From Calycina herbarum (taxonomy: Eukaryota > Ascomycota > Leotiomycetes > Helotiales > Pezizellaceae), in the NCBI GenBank assembly GCA_001414485.1, contig LLEY01000039.1:62001-126000 (forward strand): a DNA stretch of 64,000 bases. Direction: 5' to 3'. Numbering within the stretch: position 1 is the first letter of the stretch; every line of letters begins with the position of its first letter. Below are positions 1-11,445 of this stretch, piece by piece. A model generated the notes under the pieces. The model had not been told where the DNA came from. It was given only the letters and a program-made list of their open reading frames with translations, and did no database searches. The position numbers were made by a program, and so were the translations under genes.

Positions 1-131
1 CCAGCTGCTCCATAACATGCCATCACGACCGTAGCGCATCCGCCTTGGCATATACCGTAACCGATCGGGCCCGCCACTACAGGAGTTGTGACTACGGCAA
101 AGAGGGCGAGGAGTGGGGCTGAGAGTTACAT
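1..131 (-). pseudogene. Small secreted Cys-rich protein, partial, nonsense at codon 2
   Basis: The minus strand from 131 reads ATG, then TAA, then an open frame that continues out of the window. After the stop the frame encodes a hydrophobic leader (LSAPLLALFAVV) followed by GPIGYGICQGGCATVVMACY and GAAG. This is the same signature seen at 9624, 20195 and 20973, and it belongs to a widespread fungal family of small secreted Cys-rich proteins, often labelled zygote-specific class V copy B-like. Codon 2 is expected to be CAA or AAA (MQLS or MKLS); here it is TAA. A CAA to TAA change is a C-to-T change at CpA, the favoured RIP context. No later in-frame ATG precedes the mature region. The C-terminus lies outside the window. 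A spliced upstream start is possible but none is visible. Confidence 0.7.
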
Positions 132-1118
132 TTTCGGGTGGTGTAACACTGTTACTCTAGTGTCTTCGCTGGCAAGTCCTCAGTTACTTTTGTCTCTGTG
201 ATTTAGGCGAGCTGGTACCTTTCTTGTAAACTTTTTGTTTCCGCTGTGGTCTTTCGACTGCTTCCCAGAAGTTTAATTGTGAAGGAAAAGGAACAGTAAA
301 GCGGGGTGCTCGGAATTCAAATAGCTATCGTTGAGCGGTTGAGTTACACAACATAAGTTTTATGTGGTGAAACGACAAATGAACTTACTGTTCGCTGTAT
401 CCTCTACATTTTGATTGAACTGATAAGCTTGCATGAAACGAACTGGAATTATGGTCAGCTTAGATTGGTAGAAGTCTTAATTCGCGATAGTTTTCGTCGA
501 GTTTGACAGCTTTGTTAAAAGTTTCAGAAGTGTTATTCTATCAGAGGCATCTTTCCCATTCTAGAAATCATGGGCCAGGAAGTACTATTCATCAAACCAC
601 GTCAACTCGCATTGTGCAAACTTACTGGAATCAAATGAGGTAAGAGGTCGAACATATTTCCTGTGATTATCAACAAAAACGTGACCGAGCCTTCTTTATT
701 TCACGTGATAATACCCGAAACGTGACAGCGTAAACATTCCATCTCAAAAATGTCAAAAATATAAAACTACTTAAGATTGAAGCGTATTTTCTGTCCGCTG
801 ATTGGTCGAATCCTACGAGCGATGAATATACTCAGCACCTCCCTTTCTTATCGTGACCTCTTGTGGATTCATCTCATTCCACTTGCACGGCACAGCAAAC
901 TCGAAACACTCGAAGCAGCTGAACTAGGGCGCTTCGGCGGCCTCGGATAGACAGGCTTCAATTACTTCCCGATTTTGGGGAATTTTGAAATCGCGTCTTG
1001 ACGCCCATATAAGTTTCGTGTCAGCCTCAATTGTGTTCACTCATATTCGCTTATCTGTCAAATTCTCAACCAAGCTCACGATTTAACAATTGTCTTTACG
1101 AAAGTTCGACATAAAACA
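132..1118. other. Intergenic region, divergent promoters
   Basis: No credible gene. It separates the minus-strand Cys-rich remnant from the plus-strand acetyltransferase and must hold both promoters. Two copies of AAACGTGAC (about 676-685 and 717-725) and one TCACGTGA (about 700-707) lie here. The same AACGTGAC word recurs upstream of the monooxygenase at 17288. Confidence 0.6.
1006..1013 (+). promoter_or_regulatory. TATA-like element of the acetyltransferase gene
   Basis: CATATAAG lies about 107 nt before the proposed ATG at 1119. It is followed by a pyrimidine- and CAA-rich leader, as expected for a fungal core promoter. Confidence 0.45.
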
Positions 1119-2654
1119 ATGGAGGAAGACCCACCCCTGAGGCCAACCGGTTTGATCTAAAATCTCAACAACACGATGATTTATCCTAACAAAACAACAG
1201 GCCTAATGGAGCGATGGAATATAAGTCGTACTTACGTAAAATTCTACAACAAAGTCCAAGTGGCAGCAACCTACACCGCGCCTCTCTCTCTCCTCGCCAC
1301 CCCTTCCAAAGATGGCTTCAAAGCCTTGATCTATTCCGCCCTCTCAGAAACGCTCCAAAAACATCCAATTATGAGCGTTGCGATTGAGGATGAAGGAAGC
1401 AAAGAACCCAAATGGAAAAGAGTGGAGAAAATCGATTTAGAGGAATTGGTTACAATTATCGACCAAGATCCTCGCTCGAACTCCGATTCTTGGATTTTGG
1501 AGGGCCATGGGGAGTTTTTGGATAGGGTTGATGAAGTACCTCTGTGGAGGGTTCGGGTTGCTGTTCTTCCATCCGATCTTGTCGGTCAATCGAACGGGAC
1601 ATTTTCTTTCACAGTAGCATTCTACTTCCACCACGCAATCGGAGACGGAATCTCAGGCGGCGCGTTCCACCTCACCTTCCTCTCAGCCCTAAACAACATC
1701 CTCTCCAATCCCACCTCCCTATCATTGGACTCAATAATCCCAGTGCCCAAATTACCCCTCATACCAACCCTAGAAATGGGAACACCACTAGGCTTCACAT
1801 TCTGGTTCGTCCTCAAACAAATCATCAAGACCTTCCTCTGGTCACCCGTCGACTCGAAGAAGTGGGCAGGACCAAATATCAAGAATCCTCCTACACTACC
1901 TGCTATCGGGGATCAGAAGAGTTTCGATATCAAACCGGAGACGCTTAAGAAACTGGTTAAGAAATGCAGGGATGAGCAGACGACGATTACGGCATTGGTC
2001 GCGGTCCTTGCTGCGAGGAAGGTTGCGGTTATGAACCCTACATACTCCCATTTCGCGGGTACCATTCCGTTTTCGTTTCGAAAGTTTACGGGGCATTCGC
2101 AGAGGGATATGGGGAATTTCGTCTCGAATGTTGTCCCTCATTTTTCGTCGGAAAAGAAAACGCCTAGGGGGTGGATTTCTTGTGTTTCTCCTGAGGTGGT
2201 AACGCCGATTGGAAAAGACTTCGAGGATGAGAATCAGAAGGAAGATGAGGCATTATGGAATAGCGCGAGAGAGACGAAGGCATTTATACTCGCCAATACA
2301 TCATCGCCTAAGAATCAAATGGTTGGTCTCTTGGGATTTGTAACGGATCTTGTTGGTTTCTTCTACAAGAAATTTGGACAGAGAAGGGAATATGCTTTTG
2401 AAATCACGAATATCGGAGTTATTGATGGGGGAGCTGGAGTTGAAGGGGAGAGGGAGAAGGTTACGTTTGATAAAGTTTCTTTCTCTGGGTCTATTTGTAC
2501 TTATGCTGAGCCGTTTGGGATCTCGCTTGCTTCGGCGAAGAACGGGTTTATGACTGTTGCTGTGAGGTGGGAGGTGGGTGTTACTAGTGAGGAGGATGGG
2601 AGGGAGATGGCTGAATGGTTGGAGGGGTGTTTGAAGGGTTTAGGGGGGGAGTAG
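1119..2654 (+). CDS. Alcohol O-acetyltransferase-like protein (HxxxDG acyltransferase)
   Basis: Probable cytosolic acyl-CoA-dependent acyltransferase of the alcohol acetyltransferase/condensation superfamily; the substrate is unknown. My model has two exons, 1119-1149 and 1201-2654, giving 494 aa. The first exon starts at an ATG in good context and encodes MEEDPPLRPTG. It is spliced by a 51-nt intron (CTAAC branch, CAACAG acceptor) into LMERWNISRTY. This restores the typical start of the family (RPxGxxERxxxxR), whereas the ATG at 1176 lies inside the intron. The catalytic motif HHAIGDG is near residues 154-160. A C-terminal AEPFGISLAS block resembles the structural motif of this fold. Nothing next to it indicates a pathway. 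The family call is firm; the activity is inferred. Confidence 0.8.
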
Positions 2655-3835
2655 GGAGAGGATTGTTTTTGGTATTTGCAAGTATAAGGAGCTGGAGAAC
2701 ATAATATATGGAGGCCATGTAGATAGATGAATAATAGTAATGGTACAATCGGATAATATGGAGATACAACGGCCTAGCATCACACAAGAGAAATTCAAGA
2801 TTCTTTCGGGAATCATTCCAAGCATTTCAAGTCGTATCAATCCCAGAGAGGCAGGTATATCTTGAATGACGAGGTTGTAAATATTAATGAGGGGTAGATA
2901 AATGGATGATATGAATACGAGGTTGGTACCACCTAGGTATTTAAGCCCCGTCAACACCTCCCAAAATCCTCACCAGCAATGTAAGTGCCGATTGTTGCAC
3001 CAGGACGCACCATCGAGTCGGGATCCAGTAGTGCCAAGCCACTGCCGAGCCGACGAACCTTCGATGTATTTTGCAGCTAAAAATAGTATCAAACCTTACT
3101 CAGTGCCAATCGGTATCTCCAGCCGACACAAAATTGAGGCTCTTGGCGAGGCAGGAACCCCTTACTATTTCATATCTTTTACTGGGAAAAGAGACACGAA
3201 CAGATGTTTTCTTTTCGCGATCATGCTGGTCGTGAATTGTAAAAGAAGATTTGATTCAAAGTTCAACGAAACATACGTAAAAAGTAGGTTTGACAGGTCG
3301 CTACTTAGCATGACATGACCCTTGGCTGACACTACGCTGGACCCTTCGTAAAATGATAGACAAACGCCTGATACCAATACGAGCCATTCAATCACCTCTA
3401 CAAGTATTGAAATCAAATCTTAAGGAGAATAGGGTGATGCTAGCATCTTCTGTGTGACGTGTATCAAGAAAGCATGCAATTACCGACTCGACCGCTACCA
3501 AAACGAGACCAGACAATGCTGGGCGCATCCTCCTCACCAAAACCCACTCCTTATCCATCCACCATCCAAAACCTCGTTAAAAACCTTAGAGACCCACCAC
3601 CAGAGAACCCCTGAAAAAGCCCCCTATTTTACGCTGAACTCATCCGTCAGCTCTTTGTGATTGGCCCTTTCCACTCCCAACAACGGGGGCGCGGGGCTTC
3701 ACTCTTTTAAATACCTTCCTGCACCGCACTGCGCCGTGTCGTGCTGTGCTGACATCGAGGAGAGGAGAGGAGAACTGTCTCGTGCGATTGTTTTCGAGTC
3801 CGGATTGCGAAAGAATAATACAACCAAACATCACC
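2655..3835. other. Intergenic region
   Basis: Several short open frames occur on both strands (for example 2902-3318), but none shows a domain, conserved composition or good splice signals. The last 150 bases are pyrimidine-rich and probably form the promoter and leader of the next gene. Confidence 0.5.
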
Positions 3836-4953
3836 ATGTCGGCCGTTATGAATGCGAAACCGCGAACCATGTGGATTTCCGCATTGGGAGCTCTTTTTAT
3901 TATCTGGACGCTCTGGGCTTTACAACAGCACTCGAAGGGTTCGCTGTTGCCTACTCCCCCATCTCACGACAACACCACACCAGTTGTCGTCGCAGCACCG
4001 AGTTCGAGTTCGAAGCCTGAGGGGGTTACGAATGGGAATGGGACCGTCTCCAATCGACCCCTAATCCTCTACGCATATTTCGAGACCGAGAATTCCCGCG
4101 CGAACCTCGAGTACTTCCTTCGCCATGGCTTGCATGGCGGAGCGGATTTCCTGTTTATTTTGAATGGCGATAATCACGCCGAGGATATCATTCCCAAGGA
4201 GCCGAATATCAAATACCTGCATAGACCGAATGATTGCTACGATTTGGGTGCGTTCGCGGAGGTCCTGTTGAAGGATGATCTGTACAAGAAATACAACAAG
4301 TTCATCACCATGAATGCCAGTATCCGCGGTCCATTCCTGCCATACTGGTCGACCGGATGTTGGAGCGACATGTACCTCAATCGAGTCACGGAAAAGGTCA
4401 AGGTAAGACAATACCTGTGTGGATGCTTTGATTTGACGGAGCCTGGACTAACGTAAAGCCACAGTTGGTTGGAATGACGTTCAATTGCAAACCCGCAAAC
4501 CACGTCCAATCCATGATCTGGGCCACCGACCGTATCGGCATCGAAATCCTCCTCTTCCCCACCCCCGAACAAACCGAAGCCACACGCAAGTCCCTTCCCC
4601 CCTTTCCAGACGGGGAACCCGTTCCCCCCATGGACATCGCAGGAATCAACTCCTGCCCGCACGAATACTGGAGCGCCGTCGCGGTCGAAGTCTATTCCAC
4701 GCCTCTGATAAAAGCTGCAGGCTATGATGTGGATGCGCTGATGACGGCTTTCCATATGAGTGAGCATTATCAGGAGGAGTGTCGGGAGTATAAGGATGCG
4801 TTGTATGAGAATAGTTATTTTGGCACGAATCTACATCCGTATGATACGGTTTTTGCAAAGGCGAATCGGGGGACGAATGCGCTGGTGCTGGAGAGGTTGA
4901 CGGAGTGGATGGGGGGACGGAAGTATTCGAGTTATGATTATTGTCCTTCGTAA
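3836..4953 (+). CDS. Type II membrane protein, putative glycosyltransferase-like (RgpF-like)
   Basis: Two exons, 3836-4402 and 4465-4953 (351 aa), joined in phase 0 by an intron with GTAAGA donor, ACTAACG branch and CACAG acceptor. The ATG at 3836 sits in a good context (CACCATGTC). A short N-terminal tail is followed by one membrane anchor (about residues 12-30, TMWISALGALFIIWTLWAL), a Ser/Pro-rich stem and a luminal domain. The domain contains RPNDCYDLGAF and a later FITMNASIRGPFLPYW block, reminiscent of rhamnan-synthesis-F-like glycosyltransferase folds. A Golgi or ER location is inferred from the type II topology. No DxD motif is obvious, so the transferase role is tentative. This is a conserved-looking fungal protein without a name I can give. 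Confidence 0.75.
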
Positions 4954-6582
4954 CGGTGCAACCCCATATTTGGCATATTCGAAGGAGGGAGCGAGGCAAC
5001 AAAGGTTTACATGAATTGCATTTAGCGTCTGCGGCACAGGAGAGACGGGGGGTTCTTTGGAGGACAATCTTGAAGGTTTTCTTCGCATTCAACTCGGGGG
5101 TGTACGATATATTTCATGGCATTTTCAAAGCGTCCGGGTTTCGAACGGCGTGGTGGCATTTTTTGAGGAGTTTAAATGGGTTTGGGCACAATGATAAATT
5201 TAGGGGCTCGGGGTTTGAAAGCTCGGTTTTCTTTTGTTGAGATGTCATTTTGAGGATACCACAACTGGGCGGATATTAGCTTTTTCTTTTTCTTTTTCTT
5301 TGTTGATAGAATAATAATGTATAGGACTGTTTACGTTCATGGGGTGGCCTCGAGTGATAATGATTTGTGACGGTAAATGTACTTTTGGACATAAGACAAT
5401 TGGATTATTAACTTGCTATTGAGAATTAGGTCTCGACACGATGCGAACTCTCGACTCCTCTGTAGGTTCGTGTGACACTGCCGCGGAATCCTTATGCGAA
5501 CGCAAAACTTGTGTTGCAACGGGAACGCGCCTCGGAGTTTCAGGATACCGGCATTGGTGGAGGCCTCGACAATTCTTTTTTGGGGCAGTTATTTTGAGTG
5601 GTTCTGAGAGAGAATTCCTTTTTGGAGATGTCTGTATGTTTTATGGTGGGGGTAAGTGGTAAGGAGAGTTACCACGACGGAAGCGAAAAAGAGAGGGGGA
5701 AGGGAGAGTATTTTGGGAAGCGCAGAGAAAATCCAAGTATGATGGAGAGGTCAAGTATAGACGAGCTCAAGGAAATGTTGAGTTTGAGGTCGAGAGGTCG
5801 TTCCCTCCCTGGCTTGGTGTCGTTGGGTCGACTTGAAGTTTTGATAAAGAAAGCTGGACTCGAAGTAAGTGCAAGCAACCGCGAGAGCTACCATGACGAG
5901 AACGAAGGAGAAGGCACGATCTGGTTTGGTTCTTCTGGTTTGGTTCTTCACTAAAGTACCAATTCTCCACCAACTAGGTACTGAAGCGTTCCTTCCCTCG
6001 ACTTGGATCTCTGACTGGGCCACTCGCTGTCGCTCCTTGCCTCTTGCCGCTTACCTCGAGAGCCACCACGACGACTTTGACCCCGCCTCTACCTTCCATA
6101 TCTTGTCATGGAAAACACATGGGAGTCGGCGGGGTAGGGTCTTTGAATAGCTACACCAAAAAAATCACCCAGCTCTCACCTCCCCTCTCTCTCCATTCTA
6201 CCCGCTCCAAAAAAAAAAAAAATCACCCCTCCCCTCTACAGCCTAAAAATCATTAATAATAAAAAAATGCAAAAAGGTTCAAACACCCTCTCTAGGAGCC
6301 ACTCGACGCGTTTCGCTAAGAATGTTCTAAGTCCTTCATCAACAAACAAAATCCGTTTTGACCGCTCGACCACTACGACTCTTCTTTGTCGATGGAGCTC
6401 TTGCTTATTTGGTTCTTGAAGATCGCGGTGGTGGGTGAATTGTTGGCGGGATGATGAGGGAAGGGGGTGGGGTTGGTGATTGGAGGGGAGATGGTGAATG
6501 GAGGGAAGGGGTTATTCACTGGTTGATGGGGTTCAGTTACGTCGAGAACAAGAGATTGGATGATGTAGGTTTAAGGTGGGAG
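4954..6582. other. Intergenic region with low-complexity tracts
   Basis: No gene is supported. It contains a TTTTTC microsatellite (5279-5302), a run of 13 A near 6210 and purine-rich stretches. Blocks around 5675, 5883 and 6058 share GAGAG-C/T-TACCA-C/T-GACG. Together with the GTCGTTCCCTCC word at 5797, they resemble motifs in the 25.6-26 kb and 58.3 kb intergenic regions. Confidence 0.5.
5279..5302. repeat. TTTTTC microsatellite
   Basis: About three and a half copies of TTTTTC lie in the 3' flank of the preceding gene. Confidence 0.7.
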
Positions 6583-6907
6583 CTGGTATGCTTTATTCTC
6601 CAATTGCGGAGTTGGTTATTCACGTCGCTACTTTATTGTACTGAGTAGTGAGTCTAGTAAGTTAAGCTATTAAATTATCTTGTTCGAGAGTATTTAGATC
6701 AATGGAATAAATTGAATAAATTCTAGAATGCTTTCAAAGTATAGAGTATTAAGTACCTATCTAAGTAACATTTATTTAGCATGAATATTCTCGATAGTTT
6801 GAAATGCTTAAGTTATTTCAACATATTATAGAAGTTGAGTATAGCGAATACATAGTACGTCCAGACAGAATTGGACAATTATAAAAATAGTGAATAAAGC
6901 ATACCAG
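6583..6907 (+). mobile_element. Miniature inverted-repeat element, family A, copy 1
   Basis: This AT-rich element of about 325 bp is bounded by inverted ends. The left end reads CTGGTATGCTTTATTCTCC and the reverse complement of the right end reads CTGGTATGCTTTATTCACT. Internal landmarks shared with the other copies are GTCTAGTAAGTTAAGCT, AAAGTATAGAGTATT, TAACATTTATTTA, TATAGCGAA and CCAGACAGAATT. There is no coding capacity, so it is non-autonomous. The divergence between copies suggests age or RIP. Confidence 0.8.
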
Positions 6908-7520
6908 AGCATAAGGAGCTTGCTAGCTGGGGGATCGTGAAGGGTCAAGGGCTAGCTTGAGGTCGGTGTCGAGATCAATCTGTTGAATCCGTTCTTGACG
7001 GGGGAGCTGTCAGGTATACATAACACTTTCGAACATAGTCTATGGAGGGAAGGAGCGAGTGAGAATTTTTACGACTACTCCAGAATTTCGTGGCCTCAAG
7101 ATTTTATAATATCTCCTTCCTCAACCACCATCTGCACCACCCCACAAAAACTTTCGGGCCCGAATTTGATTCAGAGGCCAAAGAGCCAGAAAGTTGCCAT
7201 AGAGTTGTACTTTCTTTACTCCCTCCGAATTTCTCTTCTCTTCCTTCAACGACACCAAAACCCGCTGTTGACATTCGGAAGTCCAAAACGATAACAATCA
7301 TAGTATCATATCCCACTTTTCAATTTATCATAGGGTACCAAGTTGATGATTTCTTTCCCAGGTACTAGTAAATTTATCATATTCTCTTTTCCTGTAGGGG
7401 TTTTTTCTCGAATGCTTTGAAATCCAATGCAAAACTCTCTTGGCCTCCTTATGACTATCCATCCCCTCTGCCCTTCCCTCCAATCTCACCTTCCTTTATC
7501 TCATTTGCCCAGAATTCACA
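6908..7520. other. Intergenic region, promoter of the Gal80-like gene
   Basis: Short open frames only. No conserved feature stands out. The sequence just before 7521 is CT-rich and ends CACAATGCC, a plausible start context. Confidence 0.5.
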
Positions 7521-8897
7521 ATGCCTCCCATCCGTATAGACTTCCTAGGAATCTCAGCCTACTCCGAAAGCTGGAAAAACGCAGGAGCATGGGGAAACTC
7601 AGTGCACATGCCATATCTCTTGCAAAGTCCACAATACCAAATTGTCGCTCTATGTAACTCCTCTGTCGAGGCTGCTCAAGCAGCAATCAAAGCTCATGGG
7701 TTGCCGGAAAGTACCAAGGCGTATGGGAATCCGGAGGATCTTGCGAGGAATGAGGATGTAGAGTTGGTGGTTTGTAGTGTTAATGTTAAGAAGCATTATG
7801 AGGTTGTTAAACCGGCGCTGTTGGAGGGGAAGGATGTTATTGTCGAGTGGTAAGCGCTTGATTTTGTTCGAGAGGAGATTTCATCCCTCTAACTCCCCTC
7901 AACTCTTTTTTTGGCATAAGAGAATGGGTGCTAATAGATCCCAGGCCGCTCGGTGCAACTTTACAAGAGGCTGAAGAACTGACCCTCATCGCGAAAGTGA
8001 AAGGCTGCAAGACAGCAGTAATTCTTCAAGCGAGATTCGCACTAGTAATAACCAAGATCAAAAAACTCTTATCCCAAAATGCAATAGGAGCAGTACTAAG
8101 TTCCACATTCATCGGGGCCTGTAATTACCACAGTGGGACTGAATTCGTGGGTGTGGAATATCACATGGATATCAATTCCGGAGGAAATATGGTGACGATT
8201 CATTATGGTCATGGTAAGTTGTTCATCTGGCTGCTCGGTGGCGATGGCTGGTCAGTACTAACCTATGTGAGGATTGTAGAGAGTGATGCACTTCTTCATA
8301 CTCTCGGAGAATTCGAAGTTTTCAACTCTATGCTTGGGATTAAACGCCCTTACACCAAGATTCTTAATAAAGATGGAAGTGTCAACAACCCAGCTCTTTT
8401 GAAAACAACACCTGATCAGATTATGGTCCAGGATGAACTTACAACTGGTGCTTTTGTGTCATCACATTTCCGTGGGGGGTACTCGTATCTTGGAGAACAG
8501 TATATAACTTTTCCTTTTTGTCCTTTCGCGTTCGTGATGTGACGAGAAGCATATGTGCTAATTTTGCAGGGGATTACAATGGCACATTTACGGCGAAAAG
8601 GGGGAGATCAGGATTTCTTGCGAAGATGCATCTTTACAGATTGGCTTGTTTGATTCTAAGGTTACGATTTTGGATCATGAGATGAATAACGTTGTGGATG
8701 TGGTGTTGCCCACTGATGAATTCGATAAGTTTCCTAGGGAGAATAGGAATATTTCTAGGTTATATGATGCGTTTGCGAGAGGAGAGACTGAGAATCTGGT
8801 GGATTTTGAGAAGGCTGTTGTGAGACAGCGGTTTTTGGATGAGGTGTTCAAGGCTTCGGCTGAGAAGAGGGTGGGGAGGTATCAACAGACTTACTGA
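7521..8897 (+). CDS. Gal80-like NAD(P)-binding oxidoreductase (GFO/IDH/MocA family)
   Basis: Four exons, 7521-7849, 7945-8213, 8280-8499 and 8570-8897 (381 aa). All phases agree, and the introns have GTAAGC, GTAAGT and GTATAT donors with TACTAAC or GCTAAT branches. The Rossmann N-terminus (PIRIDFLGIS) is followed by EDVELVVCSVNVKKHYEVV. The first junction rebuilds VEWPLG, the diagnostic Gal80 motif; the second rebuilds HESDALLHTLGEF. In yeast, Gal80 represses galactose genes, whereas many filamentous-fungus members are presumed sugar or polyol dehydrogenases. No galactose-pathway gene is adjacent, so a regulatory role is not supported here. The family call is firm; the substrate is unknown. 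It is likely cytosolic. Confidence 0.88.
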
Positions 8898-9623
8898 ATG
8901 ACTCGAAGTTTGATGGTTTTTCAGACAGCTCTAATTCGTAATTTCTATGTATTATCTGCCGTATCGTGATCCTAACCCGTTATTTCCCCACCATGTTATA
9001 TCTTCATTCTGTACAAAGCATCGTTATCTTGTTTAGGTATCTATTTTCTTTTAGATTATAATCTGGTAATCTAGCAAGTGGACGAGGCTCTAGGTCTGTG
9101 ATTCTTTGAGCTTCTTAGATATTGGGATAGAATATCATTGGGGAGATTTACCTCTTCAAACTTTAGAAATTTTTAATCAAAGTCCACTCCAGTCAAGACC
9201 TACTTGGCAGTGCAGCCGCACGATTTCTTTCAAACAAATAGACCACGAGTTGGTTGACAATAAATCTTTCACTTGTTCATGTTTCGTGTCTTTTGTCATA
9301 GCACCACTGAGGAGGAATTTCCCTTGCTCAAGGTTTCATGTCGACAAAGAAGTCAGACTTGATGGATTTTCTTGCTGTGTGTTTCTAACTCCTTCATATT
9401 TTCCGAGGAATCTGAGACTTCGAAACGGGATGGAAAACCGACGAAGCCTCTTGCATATTCCAATATATGTTATTGTCTAATCCGAATCGGACATATAAAG
9501 TTAAAGTACTCTTTTTTCCTCTTTCTTCTTTCGCCATTATCATTTCTTTCCCTGAAAGTACACCATATCTACACAAGCAGAATTGCCAAATTCCTCCCCC
9601 TTACTTGCATTGTTCTTCCCAAA
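8898..9623. other. Intergenic region
   Basis: AT-rich 3' flank of the previous gene, then the promoter of the Cys-rich remnant with a TATA-like ATATAAA at 9493-9499. No gene is supported; the open frame at 9106-9480 lacks any recognisable feature. Confidence 0.5.
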
Positions 9624-9874
9624 ATGCAGATTTCGAACCCAATCCTCGCCATATTGGCAGCTTTCGCATTACCTACAACTGCGGGCCCGATCCGTTATGC
9701 TATGTGTCAAGCTGCATGTACAACTCATGTAATGATATGCTATTCAGCCGCTGGATACACTGGGTTGCTATGACGGGTGTTTTTATTTTATCCCCTAGCC
9801 TTCTCGCATGTAATGTAGCTTTCGGGAAATGACAGGCTGCTTGTACTGCGGTTGCGCTGGAAATCGGGTCTTGA
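9624..9874 (+). pseudogene. Small secreted Cys-rich protein, frameshifted, with in-frame TGA
   Basis: The ATG at 9624 opens a signal peptide (MQISNPILAILAAFALPTTA), then GPIRYAMCQAACTTHVMICY and SAAGYTG. Near 9761-9766 one base is missing relative to the family. Shifting frame gives VAMTGVFILSPSLLACNVAF then GK. At 9830 comes TGA where relatives have the cysteine of GKC. Beyond it, QAACTAVALEIGS keeps the family pattern for 13 codons to a second TGA at 9872. So there are two lesions: a frameshift and a Cys-to-stop change. A TATA-like element 125 nt upstream is intact. An intron hiding the frameshift was sought but no good donor exists. It probably descends from the same source as the copy at 20973. 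Confidence 0.72.
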
Positions 9875-10425
9875 ATATCATTTCAAGGCCTCATCGTGAA
9901 TCGAAGAATGTTGAAGTGTCAGAGATTCGCCGGTCGATCAAAGAGACATTGGTTTGACCCGTTTGGAAGCAAAATATTGATTTGGTAACAAGAAGAAGGT
10001 AGATACAACAGTAGAGAATGAAGTCGAAATTTCTAAAACAATCACAGTGAGACATTTTCTTGTTTGTATATTCTTTTTCTTTGGAAAGGAACAGAATTCT
10101 CTTTAATTGGGGGTACCTTTTGGGGTAAGTAGTAAATAAATCTTAGGGCTCTCTACAATTCATCGGGCAAGTAGTTCCTTTTTCTCTTTTCGGGGGCTAG
10201 AGTTTTTTCTTTAATAAGTAAGTCATCTCGTCTTAAATATTTAAGTCTCGGCTAATATAAAAGTATACTAGATCAAGAAGCACCGGGAAGTGAAGTGATG
10301 TATAGGAGCATGAGTGTACTATTCCAAAAATGAACTCGGATGAAATCTATAGATAAAATTACAAAAGCTATAACCTACACTACGAAAATAAAATAATCCA
10401 AACCCCTCATCATTTTGAATGCCCC
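9875..10425. other. Intergenic region between convergent genes
   Basis: AT-rich 3' flanks of the Cys-rich remnant and of the minus-strand oxidoreductase. Nothing else seen. Confidence 0.5.
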
Positions 10426-11445
10426 TTATTGAATCTTGATGACTACTTTACCCCTAGAATGCCCACTGTCCACCTTCGCAAACGCTTCCTTAAACTCTTC
10501 AATATCCCAAACACTATCCACAACAGGACGTACCTCACCCTTCTCAATCAGCCCGGTAATCTGCTCCAACTGCCACCCCAAAGCCTCCATAATAAAGAAA
10601 TGACTCGTGACATTTTTTGGCCCTTCCTCCTTGGGTCTCCTCCCCTCCGGCACATCGTTGACACCTAAAATTTTTCCTCCGTCTTTGACCGCAAACCAAG
10701 CATCGCTAAGGGTCTGTCCCCCAACCATATCCACCACCAAATCCACCTTCAGATTCCCCTTCGCCCACTCGCCAAGTGAAATATCCTTGTAATTCACAAC
10801 CTCCGTAGCACCTAACTCTTTCACAAACTCCATATTATCTGGTCCTGCTACTGCGATGATTTCTCCAATCCCGGCAAGTCTCGCAAGTTGCAAAACCCAA
10901 CTTCCCACCCCCCCCGCTGCAGCTGTCACAAGCACCCTCTTCCCCCCATTCTCTTTCTTCCCCTCCTCATCTTTCCACCCCTTCTTCAACCCCCCATGAT
11001 CAAACAAAGCTTGCCAAGCAGTAAAAGCACTAATAGGAACACTAGCCGCCTCCTCCCATCCCAAATTCTTCGGCTTTCTCGCCAGTTCATCCGTTTCCGC
11101 GATCGTGTATTCTCTCCCATTTCCAGTTTTTCCGCCTGGTGTACGGGTATACACTTCTGTCCCGGGCTGGAATGATGAGTTTGGTGGAGCGAGAACGACA
11201 GTGCCGGCGAAATCGTAGCAGGGAATTGCAACGCGGTTGGGATCCATGATTTGGGGGAAGTTTTTGGCCCATGTTAGTTCACTTGCGCAGGGGGAGACTG
11301 CGTGGACTTTTATTAGGTGTTGGTTTGTGTTTTTTCCGGGGCGTTGAATGGGGAGACGGGTTAAGACGAGGGATGGGGCTTGGATGTCTGGTTGGAAGAT
11401 TGCGCGGGTTGTTGGGGGGATGGTTTGGGAAGTTTGGGAAGACAT
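10426..11445 (-). CDS. Medium-chain dehydrogenase/reductase, quinone-oxidoreductase type
   Basis: Single exon, 339 aa. The N-terminal GroES-like fold (residues 1-130) contains HAVSPCASELTWAKNF and IPCYDFAGTVV. The nucleotide-binding Rossmann fold starts with VLVTAAAGGVGSWVLQLARL (about 167-186), where the AAxGGVG loop is typical of NADPH-dependent MDR enzymes. No structural-zinc cysteine cluster is present, so it fits the zinc-free quinone oxidoreductase or enoyl reductase branch, reducing double bonds of quinones, enones or acyl chains with NADPH. It is convergent with the Cys-rich remnant. A link to the regulator at 12990, which is transcribed away from it, is possible but unproven. The substrate cannot be told from sequence. 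Confidence 0.87.
   Translation of the reverse strand: MSSQTSQTIPPTTRAIFQPDIQAPSLVLTRLPIQRPGKNTNQHLIKVHAVSPCASELTWAKNFPQIMDPNRVAIPCYDFAGTVVLAPPNSSFQPGTEVYTRTPGGKTGNGREYTIAETDELARKPKNLGWEEAASVPISAFTAWQALFDHGGLKKGWKDEEGKKENGGKRVLVTAAAGGVGSWVLQLARLAGIGEIIAVAGPDNMEFVKELGATEVVNYKDISLGEWAKGNLKVDLVVDMVGGQTLSDAWFAVKDGGKILGVNDVPEGRRPKEEGPKNVTSHFFIMEALGWQLEQITGLIEKGEVRPVVDSVWDIEEFKEAFAKVDSGHSRGKVVIKIQ

Noticed and set aside
2902..3318. 138-codon plus-strand frame
   Set aside because: Composition and lack of conserved blocks suggest chance; no promoter signal.
9830..9832. Selenocysteine at the shared TGA
   Set aside because: No SECIS-like hairpin was recognised, and filamentous ascomycetes are not known to have selenocysteine machinery; kept only as a remote option.
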